Part shown: in pieces, positions 40,185 through 53,535 of the stretch
How the letters are laid out: each line of letters opens with the position of its first letter
Position numbering within the stretch: position 1 is the first letter of the stretch
Origin: Diploscapter coronatus
Lineage: Eukaryota > Nematoda > Chromadorea > Rhabditida > Rhabditidae
Length of the DNA stretch: 64,000 nucleotides
Reading direction: 5' to 3'
NCBI GenBank assembly: GCA_964036155.1
Contig: OZ038422.1
Span: forward strand, 31,643,201 to 31,707,200
Made by a program: the position numbers and the translations under genes
Notes under the pieces: generated by a model
Told to the model about the DNA's origin: nothing
What the model saw: only the letters and a program-made list of their open reading frames with translations
The model's database searches: none

Positions 40185-42911
40185 ATGTCTGTGATCTCCT
40201 CGGACAACCCCGCATCGTCGCTCTCTTCCCCTGCGAATAACAGCGATCAATTTGCATTTCCTAGTGATGACGATTTGTCTCCGGAATGGCTCCAGGAAGT
40301 TTTCAACAGGTTGAGTTATCGACTTGTTGAATACGCCGGTGGGATAAGAAATTGAAAAATGGATAAGGAAAAGGTAGGGATAAGGCTGAATGGGCTAGAC
40401 CTGGTACCAAAATGTGCAACTCGACGTGCTGATCATTTTGATACTAAATTTACTATACCTGACCCTAACCTTACCTCTACACATCTATTTTTCAATTTGT
40501 TGCCTCACTGGTGTATTCAACAAATCAGATTATCATATTTAAAAAAAAAAAAAAAACTATTCCTATTTTAGTTCATTTCTCGACGGAGAAACGCATAAAA
40601 TGATAAAAGGATTTTGTTACGACGCCCTGCAGTATACCGTACCTTATTTGGGGTAACATATAATTTGATTATTATTTTCTAAACAGTTGAATTTAGTATA
40701 CGATATTGGGATCTATCAGTATTATTGCCGAATGTGTTGTTTCTGTTATTCTTGATCATTCGATGTGGAAGAGTGATGAAGAAACTCAAGTCGAGCAGGA
40801 GTCCTGTTTTCAAGGTTAATCTTAACTAACTAGAAAAAAGCTATTATAAAATTTGAAAGGAATAACCTTCCAATATTATTTCAAAAATCATAAATATATC
40901 CAATGATCCTCTTATTTTTCTCATTTTCTCTTCTACATGACATTTCGTCGAATTTTATGAAAAGTAATGTCTTCCTGACTAACAAAATATCATAAAGGTC
41001 TTCCTTGAATAATTCTTTTGTTAATTATTGGTAAATTTTCAGGCGTTTTTCGTATTGATCTACTTGTGTACACTTGTTAATGTGGCTCGCTCTCTGTTGG
41101 CCTTCTCAATTTCTACAGCAAATCCTCTAGGCGATTTCGTTCACAAAGTACAATTTTTCACTTTTTATTCTGTAACATTTTCTTTATTCAGATATTATCT
41201 ATATCTCTCAAGTTCTTCTACATGACAGCCGAATTGAGCGTGCTCATGTTTGCGTTACTATTTGGTATCATTATTCGAATTGCCCTCATTTATGTTCATT
41301 TCCAGGTCATCTGGACAGTGGATCGAGCATTCGTCGTGCTCTCGTTTTCACTCTGATTCTGTCAATGTTTCATGCGGGTCTTCAAGCGATCATCGATTTC
41401 GACTTCTTGCCTTACATCGACAAGGTATTGAGATTTTATTACTGATTTTCTTAATTTGATCGAGAATGTTTATCTTTCACAAGAATATGTAATCAGCACA
41501 TTATCTTAGAATTATGATCTTCATATTAAAAGTAATTGAATAATATTGTGTAAAACTGAATAGTTTAGTCCTGGTTTCCATCAAACGATCTATTCGATTT
41601 GGAGACTGATGCTGGAATTTTGTTGTGGATGGGCACATCGATGGTTTTCGCTATGGTAAACTTTACCAATCTTTTCATTTATCCATAACATTCCCATTTT
41701 AGCTGTACCTATTCATTATTCTCCTGCCTCTGACCTGCTTCCGCAACTATGTGACTATGCCGAGCAAGACCTCGTTCTATATTTATTGTATCAGCCTGTC
41801 CATTCTCAACCTCGTTCAATTACTCGGATCTTCACTCATATTCTTCGGAGCCAGGGATGGGATGTGGTATGTGACATTTGTATAAAAATTTATTTTCGTA
41901 ACTACAACTCTTCATATCAATAGGGCTATGATAAAGAAGGATAGGGAAAAGGAATCATTTTTCTACTCATTTTGCCTGTCAAGTGAAATTAAGTGGCAAA
42001 AATTTGGAAACGCTCATGATTTAATTACTCTTCTACTAAATAATTATTAGTCAATTCGTCTGAAATTTGGCAGAATTGAGGGTTTTTAATTTCTATATTT
42101 CCTTTCAAAACGGTTAGTTTATCAATATTATTTCTCTAGCTTCGTGGACTTATCCACCCTGCTCTATTTCTGCTTCTTCTCCCCACTCGTCTACTTCACA
42201 TTCCTCCGTCGATCACTCAAAATTCGCACTACTCGATCTGGCGATGGACTGTTCTCGTACAGGAAACAGAAGGATGAGTCCGGAAGTGGAGAGCTGCCCG
42301 ATTCTTATTACCCTAGATTCTCAGGTAAAATTGCAAAATTAACGAATCAAGAAGCGTGAATATTTTAGGACTAACCTCATCGTCGTATGACGATTTGTTT
42401 GACTGCACTCGCGATGCCATGATTTCGCATCACTACAATTTGGATCGACCTGATTATATGCAGGTAAAGAATTTTATTTACAAAGGAACATCAAATTGGG
42501 TCACCCTGGTACTTCTGAAAATGAGCCTTTCTTCATTTATGACAATTTAACATGATCTTCGCGGTATTTAAATTTGTTATTAGCAGAAACAGCTAAGGTC
42601 AAACTTAGAAATCTGATAACTTCAAAATTCTGAGACTATTCATTCGTATGAAGTCTAATAGGTCATCTATCTCAGTAAATCTAACTATTGATTTGCAGCA
42701 CCCCTACGAAGCACCTCTGATGACAACGGACACGGCAGAATCGACAGTGACGAATGGATCGGACGATGGGGCTGACGGTCACTTGCTGAATTCGAATGGC
42801 AACTATCGACATTCTGCTCTGCTGGAGCCACGAATCCTCAGGGGTCTAGGATCGAACGGAGCCCTTGTCTTTAGCGATGAGCCTTCCAATCGATGGAGCA
42901 CTTATCGATAA
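40185..42911 (+). CDS. TPRA1: TPRA1 (GPR175/TPRA40) seven-transmembrane protein
   Basis: Homologue of the transmembrane protein adipocyte-associated 1 family, seven-helix membrane proteins of the plasma membrane or endomembranes. Eleven exons: 40185-40309, 40572-40652, 40697-40814, 41043-41147, 41192-41264, 41306-41424, 41569-41655, 41703-41866, 42140-42324, 42369-42463 and 42699-42911; 454 residues with consistent phases. Matches to human include IRYWDLSVLLPNVLFLLFL (human VRYWDLLLLIPNVLFLIFL), AELSVLMFALLFGHLDSGSS ([20 protein letters not shown]), LPSRRSFYVY-like MPSKTSFYIY, and CFVDLSTLLYFCFFSPLVYF. The C-terminal tail is Asp/Ser-rich, cytosolic in the family and less conserved. The start ATG follows a TTCCAG site by seven bases, indicating an upstream 5' UTR exon or a spliced-leader site. 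Confidence 0.93.
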
Positions 42912-44700
42912 GCAATCGATGCAAATCATAAACTTTAGCTGAAGGAGGTTTGCAATGTCATTCCTGTTTTATCGATTATCAATCCTATCATCATCTTGTG
43001 AGTTTACGAATGGAACAAAACGCTATTTATTCTGCTCAATGTCTATAAAATGCAAGAGAATATGAAAATTATTCGCATTGTTCAATATTGAATTGATTGA
43101 GAATGCGTCGTATTCGGCTTTCATGTAATTCTTCTAGAATCAATTGCACTTTTACGAATTTACGAGGTCATACACACTTTTCTGTATCATTTTCATGAAA
43201 ATATCCCGGTAATCTGACTCGTTTATGGAAATTATGTGATTTATTTGCATCTAAATTCGAATATTTTCATAACAATGCAAATAAACCGCGATTTATTTCA
43301 ACCTACCGGAACAACCAGACAACTCGTGGTCAAATCCAAGTGTGCCTTACATCCAACGGACTTTTCTTGTTTTCATCTCTCGTTGTTCTTCCCGAATTTT
43401 CAGGTTCATTGTTAATCCTTTTCATTTTTATCCAACATCGCTCAACTATGGCAAAAACGATAATCTAGTATGGCAAAATTTGTCAGTCTATCCTCATTTA
43501 TCATGTACGAAACTTGTATTCTACATAGTTTCCTTATTAGGTGCCTACATACAAACATTAGCATATTTTGATTTTTACTATGTCATTTTCATCATCAAAT
43601 TTCTTGTATTGTCCGCAATTTTAATTTCACTACTGTCAAACTACTGAATTGTTTATCAAATCAAAGTTGCAAATGCCACTGAATGTTGCTTGCTTTCCAA
43701 ATGCTTTACGGTTACTTTAATCCACTTTTCATTTTAGGATATTCTGCAAGAGAATTTATCTTCCAAAGATTTATCCCAGTTTTAGTTTTAAAGAATTTAT
43801 TTATTTAAATTTCAAAATTGCTCTGTGCAAATAAACTGTTAATTCGTATTTAAATTGATCATTTGAACTGGTACTATGCAAAATTGAGTTATAAACATTC
43901 AAGAATTTCAGCTCATTGATAAAAAGTTGGAATTATAAAATCCGGTGACTCATATTAATGATTTTATGATTGCCAGTAAATTTAAACACTGACAAACGTT
44001 TAATTTCTGATAAGGGTTTATGAAAAATGAGCGTGATGAGCTGTAAGATGGAATAGGAAATTGATAAGCGGATTCGATGTTATAAGAGTCGGTCAGAGGG
44101 TCTGTTTTGGAGTCTTCAAATCAACACGCTATTTCTGAGCATCAATTTTACGATTCGGTTTTTGACTCCTTTATAATCATTTTATGCATTATTTGAACAT
44201 CTTGATAACTTCTTTCTGAATCGATTTTATTCGTGCACCTTCGTGACAAATACAAAATGTAAACAAGATGGTTCTGCAAACAACTCAGGCATCCTTGTCA
44301 TTTGAATACTCCATCATGAGATTTCAGAATTCCTCTCGGATTTTTTCCTTATCTCAATCACAAATCATGTATTTTTCTTTTATATCGGTAGTGAATGTTA
44401 CAACTCACGGTTGCAAAAGTTGTGCCATTTGAACGGGGAAATACATCGTTCTTCAATCCCTTTCGTCGACCCGATTGAAACATTAATTAGGGCTCGCATT
44501 CTCCGCCTCTTTGCAGAAATGAAGTGAAAGGAAGCGAAATTCGTCGTTTCAAACTTTTAAAAATTTCCTTTTTCCTTACGAAGAGAGCACATACACAGAT
44601 CGTCGTTTAGTAAATGCTATTCGTCATTGCCTAGATCGTCAAGTCGTCATATAGAAATTAGCGTTTTAGGCAGTTCGCAATTAAAATCAAAGAAGTCGCC
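42912..44700. other. Intergenic region between TPRA1 and helicase A
   Basis: AT-rich. It should include the TPRA1 3' UTR and the promoter of the first helicase gene. The plus-strand open frame at 43342-43647 is T-rich and shows no family or splice signals. Nothing else seen. Confidence 0.55.
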
Positions 44701-47254
44701 ATGCCGGATGAAAACAAATATACTAGCAATGCTGGATTTCAGTACGTAACCGAATAATCTGTATTAAGTAGTGTTCGAAATAACGATATCACAATTTTAG
44801 AGCTAAGGAAGCTTCCAACCAACTCATGTACGGAGATATCGATAAAACTAAAGTCACCATTGATCGAAAGCCATTGGAATTTGAGATAGCAGAGTGAGGA
44901 TAGTTTTTGCTTTGATTACTGTTACTTGATGCTTTCAGGAGAATTGAGGACCTTAAAATCGACGAGCAATTGAAGATGAATATGGCTAAAGGAGTCGAGA
45001 ACTTTCAAGGACTCGAGAGAGTTCAGCAAATCGCCATACCGACCTTCTTGAAGAATGGTAATATTATTTCGGGTTTTCATGAAAACGCGATATTCTAGAA
45101 CTTGACATGGTCGTGATATCTCCAACAGGGTCGGGCAAGACTGCAACATATGCTCTGCCAATCCTCAATGATATCGTTCGCAATGCTTCACTTCATCCTC
45201 AAATTAACACCGATTCACGGGCATCGAAATGTCAATTTCATTATCCGAGGTAGTTGGCTTTTCTTCTCTTATCCAGACTAGATTATTATTTCGACGATAA
45301 TATTAGCATTCGATGATTCAGAGCTATTATCGTTGTTCCCACACGTGAATTGGCTGTGCAGATCCGAGGTGTCTTCACGAATTTAGCACGCAATATCAAA
45401 GGGGGGATTCGAATTATTCTTGCCATTGGAGGTCTGCCAACTGACTGGGGCAAAAAGAGTAGCAATGAGGTAGCTTACAATAAACTTGAAAAGTGCAGCA
45501 TTCGACTCTTACAAATAGAGAGAGCAAGGTTTTTTTTCCAAATCTGATGTTGGTGGGATTTGAACCTTGCAAAAATATTGCTTGACCTTTATAATACTCT
45601 AATTGAAAAGAAAAAAAATCAAATTGAGCCAGTCTAAACTCCTAATTAACTCGATAATTGCCTTCGCAAATTTCGCAATTTTTCAACTTTTGTCAAAAAT
45701 ATTACCGTATTTTCTTTTAGCAACCAACGATAGTCATCGGCACTGCGGGCAGAATAATAGCTGAACTTGGATATACAAGAGATCTGGATGGTAATATTGT
45801 TGAGAAGCCTTTTCTTTTCGATGAAAGAGACACGCCTCCTTCTCAGAAATCTGCTTCGCGAATTTCCCTAAAATCGGTAATTTGATTTTGGTTTTGAAAT
45901 CTTCACAAGTATGAGAGTAAAATATGCATTTCAGATCAGATTCATCGTTCTTGACGAAGCAGATCGACTTGTTCGAAAGGGCTACAGCTCATTCTACAAG
46001 GACATGGAGCACATTTATGAGCAATCTGATCTGCCTAGTCACTGCTTCTCGTTCATGTTCAGGTAAAAATATGGCATCTAGACATTCTTGAATTACTCAA
46101 TTGCAAGTTTAGCGCTACTTTTCCCCCTAATGCCCAGGCCATAGCAAGAAGATTCCTATTCGAAGATCATATTAGAGTGGAAATCGCTGAACCTGGAACT
46201 GCCAATAAATGCATTCAACAGGTTAAATTTATCCAACTACACACCAGTTTTGAGAAGTATATTTAGGAATTCATCAAATCATTTCCGAAAGAAAGGATAG
46301 AAGACCCTGAAAGCAGTAAAAATTTTCGATAAGATTCAAAATGTGCGAAATTGAGAGATTTATTTAGAAGCATTTCGTGAGGTCGAATCCGAGAAAACGT
46401 ATCAGGATCTTGCAACGAGGGTTCTTAACGAACTTGAAAGAGCCAATGATTTTCGAATTCTCATATTCATCGATGGTTCAAACCGATCGTTTCGCGACAT
46501 GCATGATCAACTATCGAAGTACAACATTGACCATGTTATGTTGAATGATAAGATGGGGCAACCGGATAGATTGACCATACTCAGGAAGTTTACTAGCGGA
46601 GATGTTAGGGTAAAGTGCAAATTGTTCATCCTGTATCTTTCTTAAAAATCAACTTACAAACTTAGGTGATGATAGCGAATGCCCTCGCCGAGCGCGGTTT
46701 GGATATTCCCAAACTAGATGTTGTGATTAATTTCCATCTGCCGACAACGATGGCTAATTATGTCCAGCGTATCGGACGGTAATATATTTTTAACGTATCA
46801 GATTTTGCATTCCATAATTCAGTACGGGTAGAGCAGGCAGAACCGGTCGTTCAATCACATATTGGCCCGCAAACTATTCTGACTTAAACTTTGCCTTGGC
46901 CATGTCTAAAGTGCTGAAAGGAGCTGGTCAGGTATGTTTTATTTTTCTTCGAAAATTAGTCGCAATAATGGACTACAATATCGTATGCAAAGTGGATGAT
47001 GACTTCTTCTTCAGAAAGTGCCTCCCTGTATCGAGGAGATTGTTGGGAAAGACGCTCCTCAACATTCGGAAAAATTCAAAAATGTGCCTTCGAACACCCA
47101 AAAGCCTAAACCAGAGAATCCAAGTAGCACTGGCAAGAAGAAGAAGTTAAATACGCGACAGAGAAAAAACAAGAAGAAGGCCGCTGCCTCTGCTGCTTCT
47201 GCTGCCAACAGCATCACTACAGCTGTGCAAAATCTATCTATCTCTGAGAAATAA
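44701..47254 (+). CDS. DDX3/Vasa-like DEAD-box RNA helicase A (tandem copy 1)
   Basis: ATP-dependent RNA helicase. Thirteen exons: 44701-44741, 44801-44893, 44939-45057, 45099-45249, 45322-45469, 45721-45876, 45935-46062, 46113-46221, 46267-46315, 46368-46609, 46666-46778, 46823-46931 and 47015-47254; 565 residues. Motifs: Q-motif region GLERVQQIAIP, I SPTGSGKT (92-99), Ia PTRELA, Ib-type TAGR (192-195, family TPGR), II DEAD (243-246), III SAT (279-281), V AERGLDIP, VI QRIGRTGR (446-453). The end GAGQ-KVPPCIEEIVG resembles the DDX3/Vasa ending EAKQEVPSWLENM. An insert of about 20 residues relative to copy B lies between the TAGR and DEAD motifs. No zinc knuckles or RGG repeats; the C-terminus is Lys-rich, then Ala/Ser-rich. 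An AATAAA overlaps the stop. Divergent from canonical Vasa, so germline function is only a guess. Confidence 0.93.
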
Positions 47255-49492
47255 AATTTGTATGATTGTTTGAAAATTTCTTCTTTTAATTGATATCATG
47301 AGTTACTTTAATAGTTCTCTGCATTTCCACGTTTAATTTTTGGACCTTTTCGATAAGTTTCGAATTCATTCCTTCCGTTTAAACAATTCAAGAGCCGTAA
47401 ATTTCGATTAGAAGACCAATATTCCCACATGTATTTCTGTAATAGTGCGATTTTTCTGCTGCTCTAATTCATCATCTCTCATTTCCTTCGACATTCGACA
47501 TTCCACATTCGATTTCGTCCTTTCTTTTTGTTCCGGTTGTTTTTGCATAACGCATTAGATCTGCCGATCTGGCATAAACATCCTACTGTATTTTGAGTTG
47601 GAACCATTTTGAATAAAATCGATTTACTTTAACTTATTCGAAATTTTCCATTTCCATTTCATATGAAAATCTACTGTTTTGTAAGAAATCGTGCAGATTT
47701 TATTTGAAAATGTTTATCACGGATATCGAGTACAAGTTTATCTGAACTCCTCTAAACATTATGAAGTTCATCTTCGTAATTTTTCATACTGAAAAATATA
47801 CTTTCTGCACGAATGGAATGTTCTCTAATTTTCATCCGCCCCACACCCAATCTTTTCAAATCAAATAAACCTCATTATATTTCGATGAGTTAGAATGTTG
47901 CCTATTTTCAAACAGTTCATTTTAGTTGGTTCAATTTTTTCAACTCTATGAATGAGGTGAAGTGTTTTTGTTGTTACTATAGTTATAGAGCGCAAGTAGT
48001 TTCTCAGATTTGAAGTTGATAGGATTCATTTTTCGCGTGCTTTAAACTCCAAAAATAAACATTTTCATTGATTTTCCAGGGCAGGCCCAACGGAGACTTT
48101 TGCAGAGCTTGAAATCTTACAAAGCCCCTGTTTTGAAATCCCGGCAAAAATTTCAGATTTACTCAAACAGGACACCAAAGTTATATTGACGAAAAATCAT
48201 ACCAAATATCATATTCAAATTCGTGCATTTGCGTTCTCTACATAGTTTTTATTGTGCTCTTTATTAAAAATATATGAAAAGATGCATGATAGAATCGATA
48301 TCAATAAATATGTCGCGAATTGCGGCCTTCATTTTTTCCATTTCGTAGAAAAGTTACTATTTTTCTATGTTATCGATTGAATCTATCCCCGATGCAAAAA
48401 TGCTTTCCTTTCCTCTTTCCTCGCGCCTTTCTGCCTCAAGATAAAAGCAGAATTCTTTGCTGCTCAATACAGTTCACAGAATTTGCTTTTTCATTTTTTG
48501 ATTTGACGTTTTTTGTTCTAAATGGTTTAGTTACCCAAGTTTGAGGCAACTACCAATAAATCAACGATACATTCAATCGTCCTAGCTACCCTTAAAACTA
48601 ACTGCACTCACACGGGAAGCTGGGCTGATCACCCAGAACATCCGTTTTGTTACAAAATATGTGACTAGTCTTCATATAAAAAATACCCCTTTATTTATTC
48701 CTGTCTATTTTAACACTAGCAGATATGCTGATTAATCATTGTGATAGAGTGGCGTACTCATCCTCAATCGATTTGGGAGGATAGAGTTTATTTATTGTAT
48801 TTATTGTGCAACTCAAAATATCTGCTGAATCTATATTTCGTAAACATATCTTATTTTTTATCAAATCAAAGTTCAAAGTGTGCGTGTTCACAAAAAACTT
48901 CTTCGAAAATTTCTTATCACGATCGTTTTAGCGGATGAATCACCTGTTTGATAGGGAATGCAGTGCTTTAAGAATTTCTAAACTGGACTTTAACCGAATT
49001 CTATTCATCTGTTCATGATATGTGAAGTGTTAGAATGTTCTGTTTCGTCGCTTAGCTACAATAAAATTTTCTTCCCATTGCGTAACGAATTTTCATAGAA
49101 TAAGGTCATTAATCTAGTTTTTTTTTTTTTTTTTAAATAATTCTCAGTGTTTTTTCAGTTTAATTTCCTCCAAAATTTGCTCGATTTTCATTTTTCTGTA
49201 AAGTAATTCAGATAAATCTTGCTTAAAATGGGCTAATATTTATCTCGTTAAATGTTATCTATCTTTCCAAGCTCAAGATTAGTTTTAAATCGACTTATGA
49301 ATTAATTATATCTTTTCATGTCATTTCACGAATAATCTATTTCGGCATTAATTTTATTCATCGTCTTACATTCTTATTCAATAGTTTTCGCTAATTTCAG
49401 AATAACGCTATTTTCGCATAAATTAACAAGTCCATTATTCTACACCATTTCAGAGACATATCGATTGATTTTGGCATCATTTGTGAATTAGA
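47255..49492. other. Intergenic region between the two helicase genes
   Basis: AT-rich spacer. A stretch open on the plus strand after a TTTCCAG site (48068-48245, about 58 codons) was considered as an exon but has no donor or partner. No firm feature. Confidence 0.5.
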
Positions 49493-52400
49493 ATGTCAGG
49501 AAATATCTACACTGATAACAGTTCATTCTTGTATGCAGTTTGAAAATTTAAAGAATATTTTAGATGAGTAAAATTAAGATTTACTGATAATATCATATTG
49601 TATAAAATAATAAAATTTAATATTATAGTGCAAAAGAACAATCGAATCAGCAATGCTATGGTGACATCAAATCTGTGAAGGCAATTCAAGCTGGCAAATC
49701 GATCGCGACTCAGATTGCAATGTATGGCATTAGTTCAAAATAATCAATTCATAATAAACTCCGTTTTAGGAAGCTAGAAGATTTGAACATTTTGGAAGAA
49801 TTGAAGAGGAATTTAGTGAAGGGAGTCGATTTATATCAAGGGCTCGAGCGAGTTCAGCAAGTCGCGATTCCTACATTTCTTTCATACGGTATGAATTGGA
49901 ATATGGAATTTGAAATATAAATAGTAGAGAACGAGAAGATAATAGAAAATAATCCATGAAACAATGCGCACGTCTGAAATGCGTACTTGTTCGTTTTGCG
50001 CGTATAAAAACCTCGCTATTTTTCACTTTCATTAAATAATCGGACGTCCACAATAGTAGATGTTCAATGTTCGACTCAATCGACTTTAGGACATGATCAA
50101 GTTGTGATAAGCCCCACAGGCAGTGGGAAGACGCTCGCGTATGTCCTGCCGATTCTCGATAATCTCATTCGAAATGTTTCGATCGGAGAAGAAAACCATC
50201 GAGTGAATGCAACTACAGAACAGAAAATCTATTATCCCAGGTAGGAATTATTTGAACTCGATAACTATTTCACACAATTCTAGAGCCATAATAATTGTCC
50301 CAACTCGGGAAATCGCCATACAGGTGAAGGATGTCTTCGAAACTCTTTCGAGTGGATTTGACAGTATTCATTTTCTACTCGCCGTTGGAGGACTCAAAAC
50401 TAATTACAATGACATCGATGATAAGGTGTTATTATCATAGGGCCCGTTCATACTTAGTTGCATGCAACTTGCAATTCGCGTGCAACTCGGCGAAATAGTA
50501 TGAGAAACGCGGAGAGTGGCCAAATTGCAGCAAGTTGCATGCAATTTTGTCCATTCATTCTCTCTTCATTTTCCGTGCTATTTTGAGCGAGTTGCAAGTT
50601 GCATGCAACTGCAACTAAGTATGAACGGGCCCATACTTATAATTCAATTAAAAATATGATATGCCTGATAGAATGAGGCTACGCGAATAATTTAATTTGA
50701 GAAATATCGGCAATTCAGTTCTTTCTATATTTCGCCACTAAAATTTTATTACCTTGCAGTGTTAAGCTAGCCACAGGATATTAGGTGGCAAAAAAATCCA
50801 AGTTGTCGAAGTATCGAATTAACTATAAGTCATAGAATCACGTTGTGGACTTACTAATGATTTAACGAAAATATCATTTTCAGACCCACTTGATAATGAT
50901 TGGGACAGTTGGGAGAATAATTCAAGAGTTGGGAAATCCAAAGAATGAGCTTGGACGATCTCGCATTTCACTCAAAATGGTATATTCATAAATTATTAAA
51001 GATTAAACTACCAATGATGTCACAGACTCGATTCATCGTGCTCGACGAGGCTGACAGACTCGTTCAGAAAGGATTCTACTCGTTTTACGATGACATACAG
51101 TATATTTACGAGGAATGTGATCTTCTTGATACCTGTTATTCACTCATGTTCAGGTAAAATAGTCGGTATTTTATAAATCATGCATTCTTATTCAAGAACA
51201 CTTTCATCAATTGTGCATCTTTTATATTTAAACACGTTGTTTTATAAAATTCAGAAGGATATTTCAATTTTTAGTAATTACTTTAACACTTTAACTGATT
51301 TTCTAGCGCAACATTTCCTCCGAATGTTCAATATCTAGCGAGGGATTTTCTATTCGAAGATCATATTAGAATGGAAATCGCACCACCCGGATCAGCTAAT
51401 AAAATAATCACTCAAGTAGGAATGCTTACTTTAGCAAACTTATCAAAGATGTTTAGGAATTCATTGGGTGTGATCCTGCTATTGAAATTTTCGACGCTCT
51501 TAATGGTAGATAAGTAGTCATTCTGAATCCATATCAAAAATTGTACAATTATCAGAGAAAAAATGAAGGCTACATTATTTTACCTTCATTCAAACATCTT
51601 TTAAAATTATAATTTATGATCAATAATTACTAAACTCACGAGTTAATTTTACTTTCAATCTCTCTATAAAAACATTCATATTTAAAAGAAACATTACATT
51701 AGAACACCATAAATTCAATGTCATTGTGTTTAAAATAGAATTTTAGGGAGATTGTCATATTACGCAGTCCCAGAAGAAAATCTACGTGAACTCGTCCGAA
51801 TATTGAGTGACGAGCTGGCGAAGAATGACGATTGTCGCATTCTGATATTCATCAAAGATCCCGGATTAACCGGTCGAACGATAAGCCAATATCTGAAGAA
51901 ATCCAGTATTAGCCATGTTATGCTTGCTGGATATCAAACGATAATTGATAATGGTAAAGAGCAGGAGATTGTTATTCCTCAAAAAGAAAGAAATGAACAG
52001 CTACAATTGTTTGCTGAAGGAGAAGTTCGGGTAAAAAGTAATATATCTCATAATTTGAGCTGCTTTATTTAGGTGATGATTTCAAGCGTTCTAGCAGAGA
52101 GAGGTCTCGACATTCCAAAATTGGATGTTGTGATTAATTTTGACCTTCCTACAAATATTAATCGATACGTGCAACGTATTGGCAGGTTTATTATCATATC
52201 ATTCACTGTTTGATCGTGCATATTATCTAAAGAACGGGTAGAGCAGGAAGACCTGGAAAATCCTACACATTCTTTCCAAATAGTTGTCCAAATGGAAAAG
52301 AAAAGGAATACTATAATTTCGCTCGTGCACTTGCAAATGTGATTGAAGAAGCTGGTCAGGTAATTTAAAAATCATTGCATGAAATCTATTATGCTATCCT

Positions 52401-52727
52401 CTCATAAATTATAGTAAAGTTTACGAATTTCAAATTTAAATCTATGAGAAAGATATGATTATTCAGGAAGTGCCGACTTGTATCGAAAACGTTATTGGGA
52501 AACGAGAGCACAAAAGACCATATGAGTTCATGAATGTTCGAACGGATAACCAGAGCAATCAAAATATGAACGCATCCAGTTCAAATACAGAAGGAACAAG
52601 AAGAAAAAAACGCCTCAATAGAAGGCAGAGAAAACAGAAAAGAGAACGGGAACAGAAAGTTGCGCAACCCGATGAAGTCAATCGACTTGCGGGAAATTTA
52701 GAAAATGTTGTTGTATTAGGACGATAA
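49493..52727 (+). CDS. DDX3/Vasa-like DEAD-box RNA helicase B (tandem copy 2)
   Basis: Paralogue of the gene at 44701-47254 with the same 13-exon plan and phases: 49493-49530, 49629-49721, 49770-49888, 50090-50240, 50284-50425, 50884-50979, 51026-51153, 51307-51415, 51457-51505, 51747-52030, 52073-52185, 52233-52359 and 52467-52727; 569 residues. Seven exons have identical lengths in both copies (93, 119, 151, 128, 109, 49 and 113 bases). Motifs: SPTGSGKT (91-98), PTREIA, TVGR (189-192, family TPGR), DEAD (220-223), SAT (256-258), AERGLDIP and QRIGRTGR (437-444). The insert before DEAD is shorter than in copy A, while the motif IV-V stretch is 14 residues longer. The C-terminus is basic (RRKKRLNRRQRKQKRER). 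All catalytic motifs are intact, so it looks functional. A Harbinger-like MITE sits 15 bases into intron 5. Confidence 0.92.
50440..50632. mobile_element. Harbinger-like MITE in helicase B intron 5
   Basis: A 193-base palindromic element begins GGGCCCGTTCATACTTAGTT and ends with the exact complement. The arms contain repeated GTTGCATGCAACTTGCAA-type palindromes and differ by one 6-base indel. Flanked by ATA on both sides (50437-50439 and 50633-50635). It starts 15 bases after the exon 5 donor site. Confidence 0.8.
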
Positions 52728-53032
52728 ATATGAATAATTTAATTGTACATAGTTAATGTATCACTAAATCATTATGTAATTCTTTTCTTTCTCAATTTTT
52801 TAACATGCAATGTCAAGTACAATAATAAAGCTATGCAACCTCGTCGAATGTTTCTGTATATTGATTTCTATGAATTCGAAAATGTTGCGAGAGCTTTTAT
52901 GCGAAGGTTAAAGCTTTTATTGTGTTGCAAATTTATCAGAAAACACTAGCATGGCATGGGAATGAGGAAAGAGCAATACTTTTCTTCTTCTATGATGACT
53001 CTAATGGGTTGCCCTTTCATTTTAAAAGTGTC
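52728..53032. other. 3' flank of helicase B
   Basis: AT-rich, with AATAAAG-type sequence near 52823 that could serve polyadenylation of the helicase B transcript. Nothing else seen. Confidence 0.5.
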
Positions 53033-53463
53033 ATGACTTTTCTGCTTGTCCTTTTCATGACTCAAGACTGTCTCCGTGAGTATAAACTATCCCATTAATT
53101 GTAAAGCATACACAAATAATTTCCCTTCAATTTTGGAACTAAATTTTTCATTAGCATTTCCTGAAACAAGGACTTTATTTCAAATATCTTGATAAATCAA
53201 ATGAATCGACAGTAATAAAATAATAGAAATTGTTGGGCACATTATTAAAGCATCCAAAATTTATTTCAAAGATCATGATAATTGATACTTTTATCGATTA
53301 CAAAATTTAGATAATTACTCATGTCGAAAAATATACTCGGATTATTGTGGCGACCAAGAAAGTGACGAAATATGAACCTGAAAATATGAGATACGCCAAA
53401 ATGTTCAAAATCCCTAATTATTCAGAAGAAACAATATGGATTCTTCCAGATTTTTTCATATAG
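53033..53463 (+). CDS. Weak candidate for a small secreted peptide gene
   Basis: An ATG at 53033 opens a hydrophobic start (MTFLLVLFMTQDCL) ending at a good GTGAGT donor (53075, phase 1). After TTTAG at 53310, exon sequence is open in two frames. In the phase-compatible frame it gives HNYSCRKIYSDYCGDQ and stops soon after, a short Cys-containing peptide. In the other frame it is open for about 50 codons to TAG at 53463. The conflict prevents a firm model. The tail end of the CUB-like gene lies just downstream on the other strand. Confidence 0.2.
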
Positions 53464-53535
53464 AAATTTGATGGTATTAGAAACAGGGCATGGAAAAATT
53501 TTTCTACCCAGCCTTTTCTAATAATATTCAAAACT

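Noticed and set aside
45540..45575. tRNA-like B box (complement GGTTCAAATCCCACC) in a helicase A intron
   Set aside because: No acceptor stem, D-arm or anticodon arm could be paired around it on the minus strand.
48068..48245. Open plus-strand segment after a TTTCCAG site between the helicases
   Set aside because: No donor, start or partner exon, and no recognisable family; also possibly repeat-derived.
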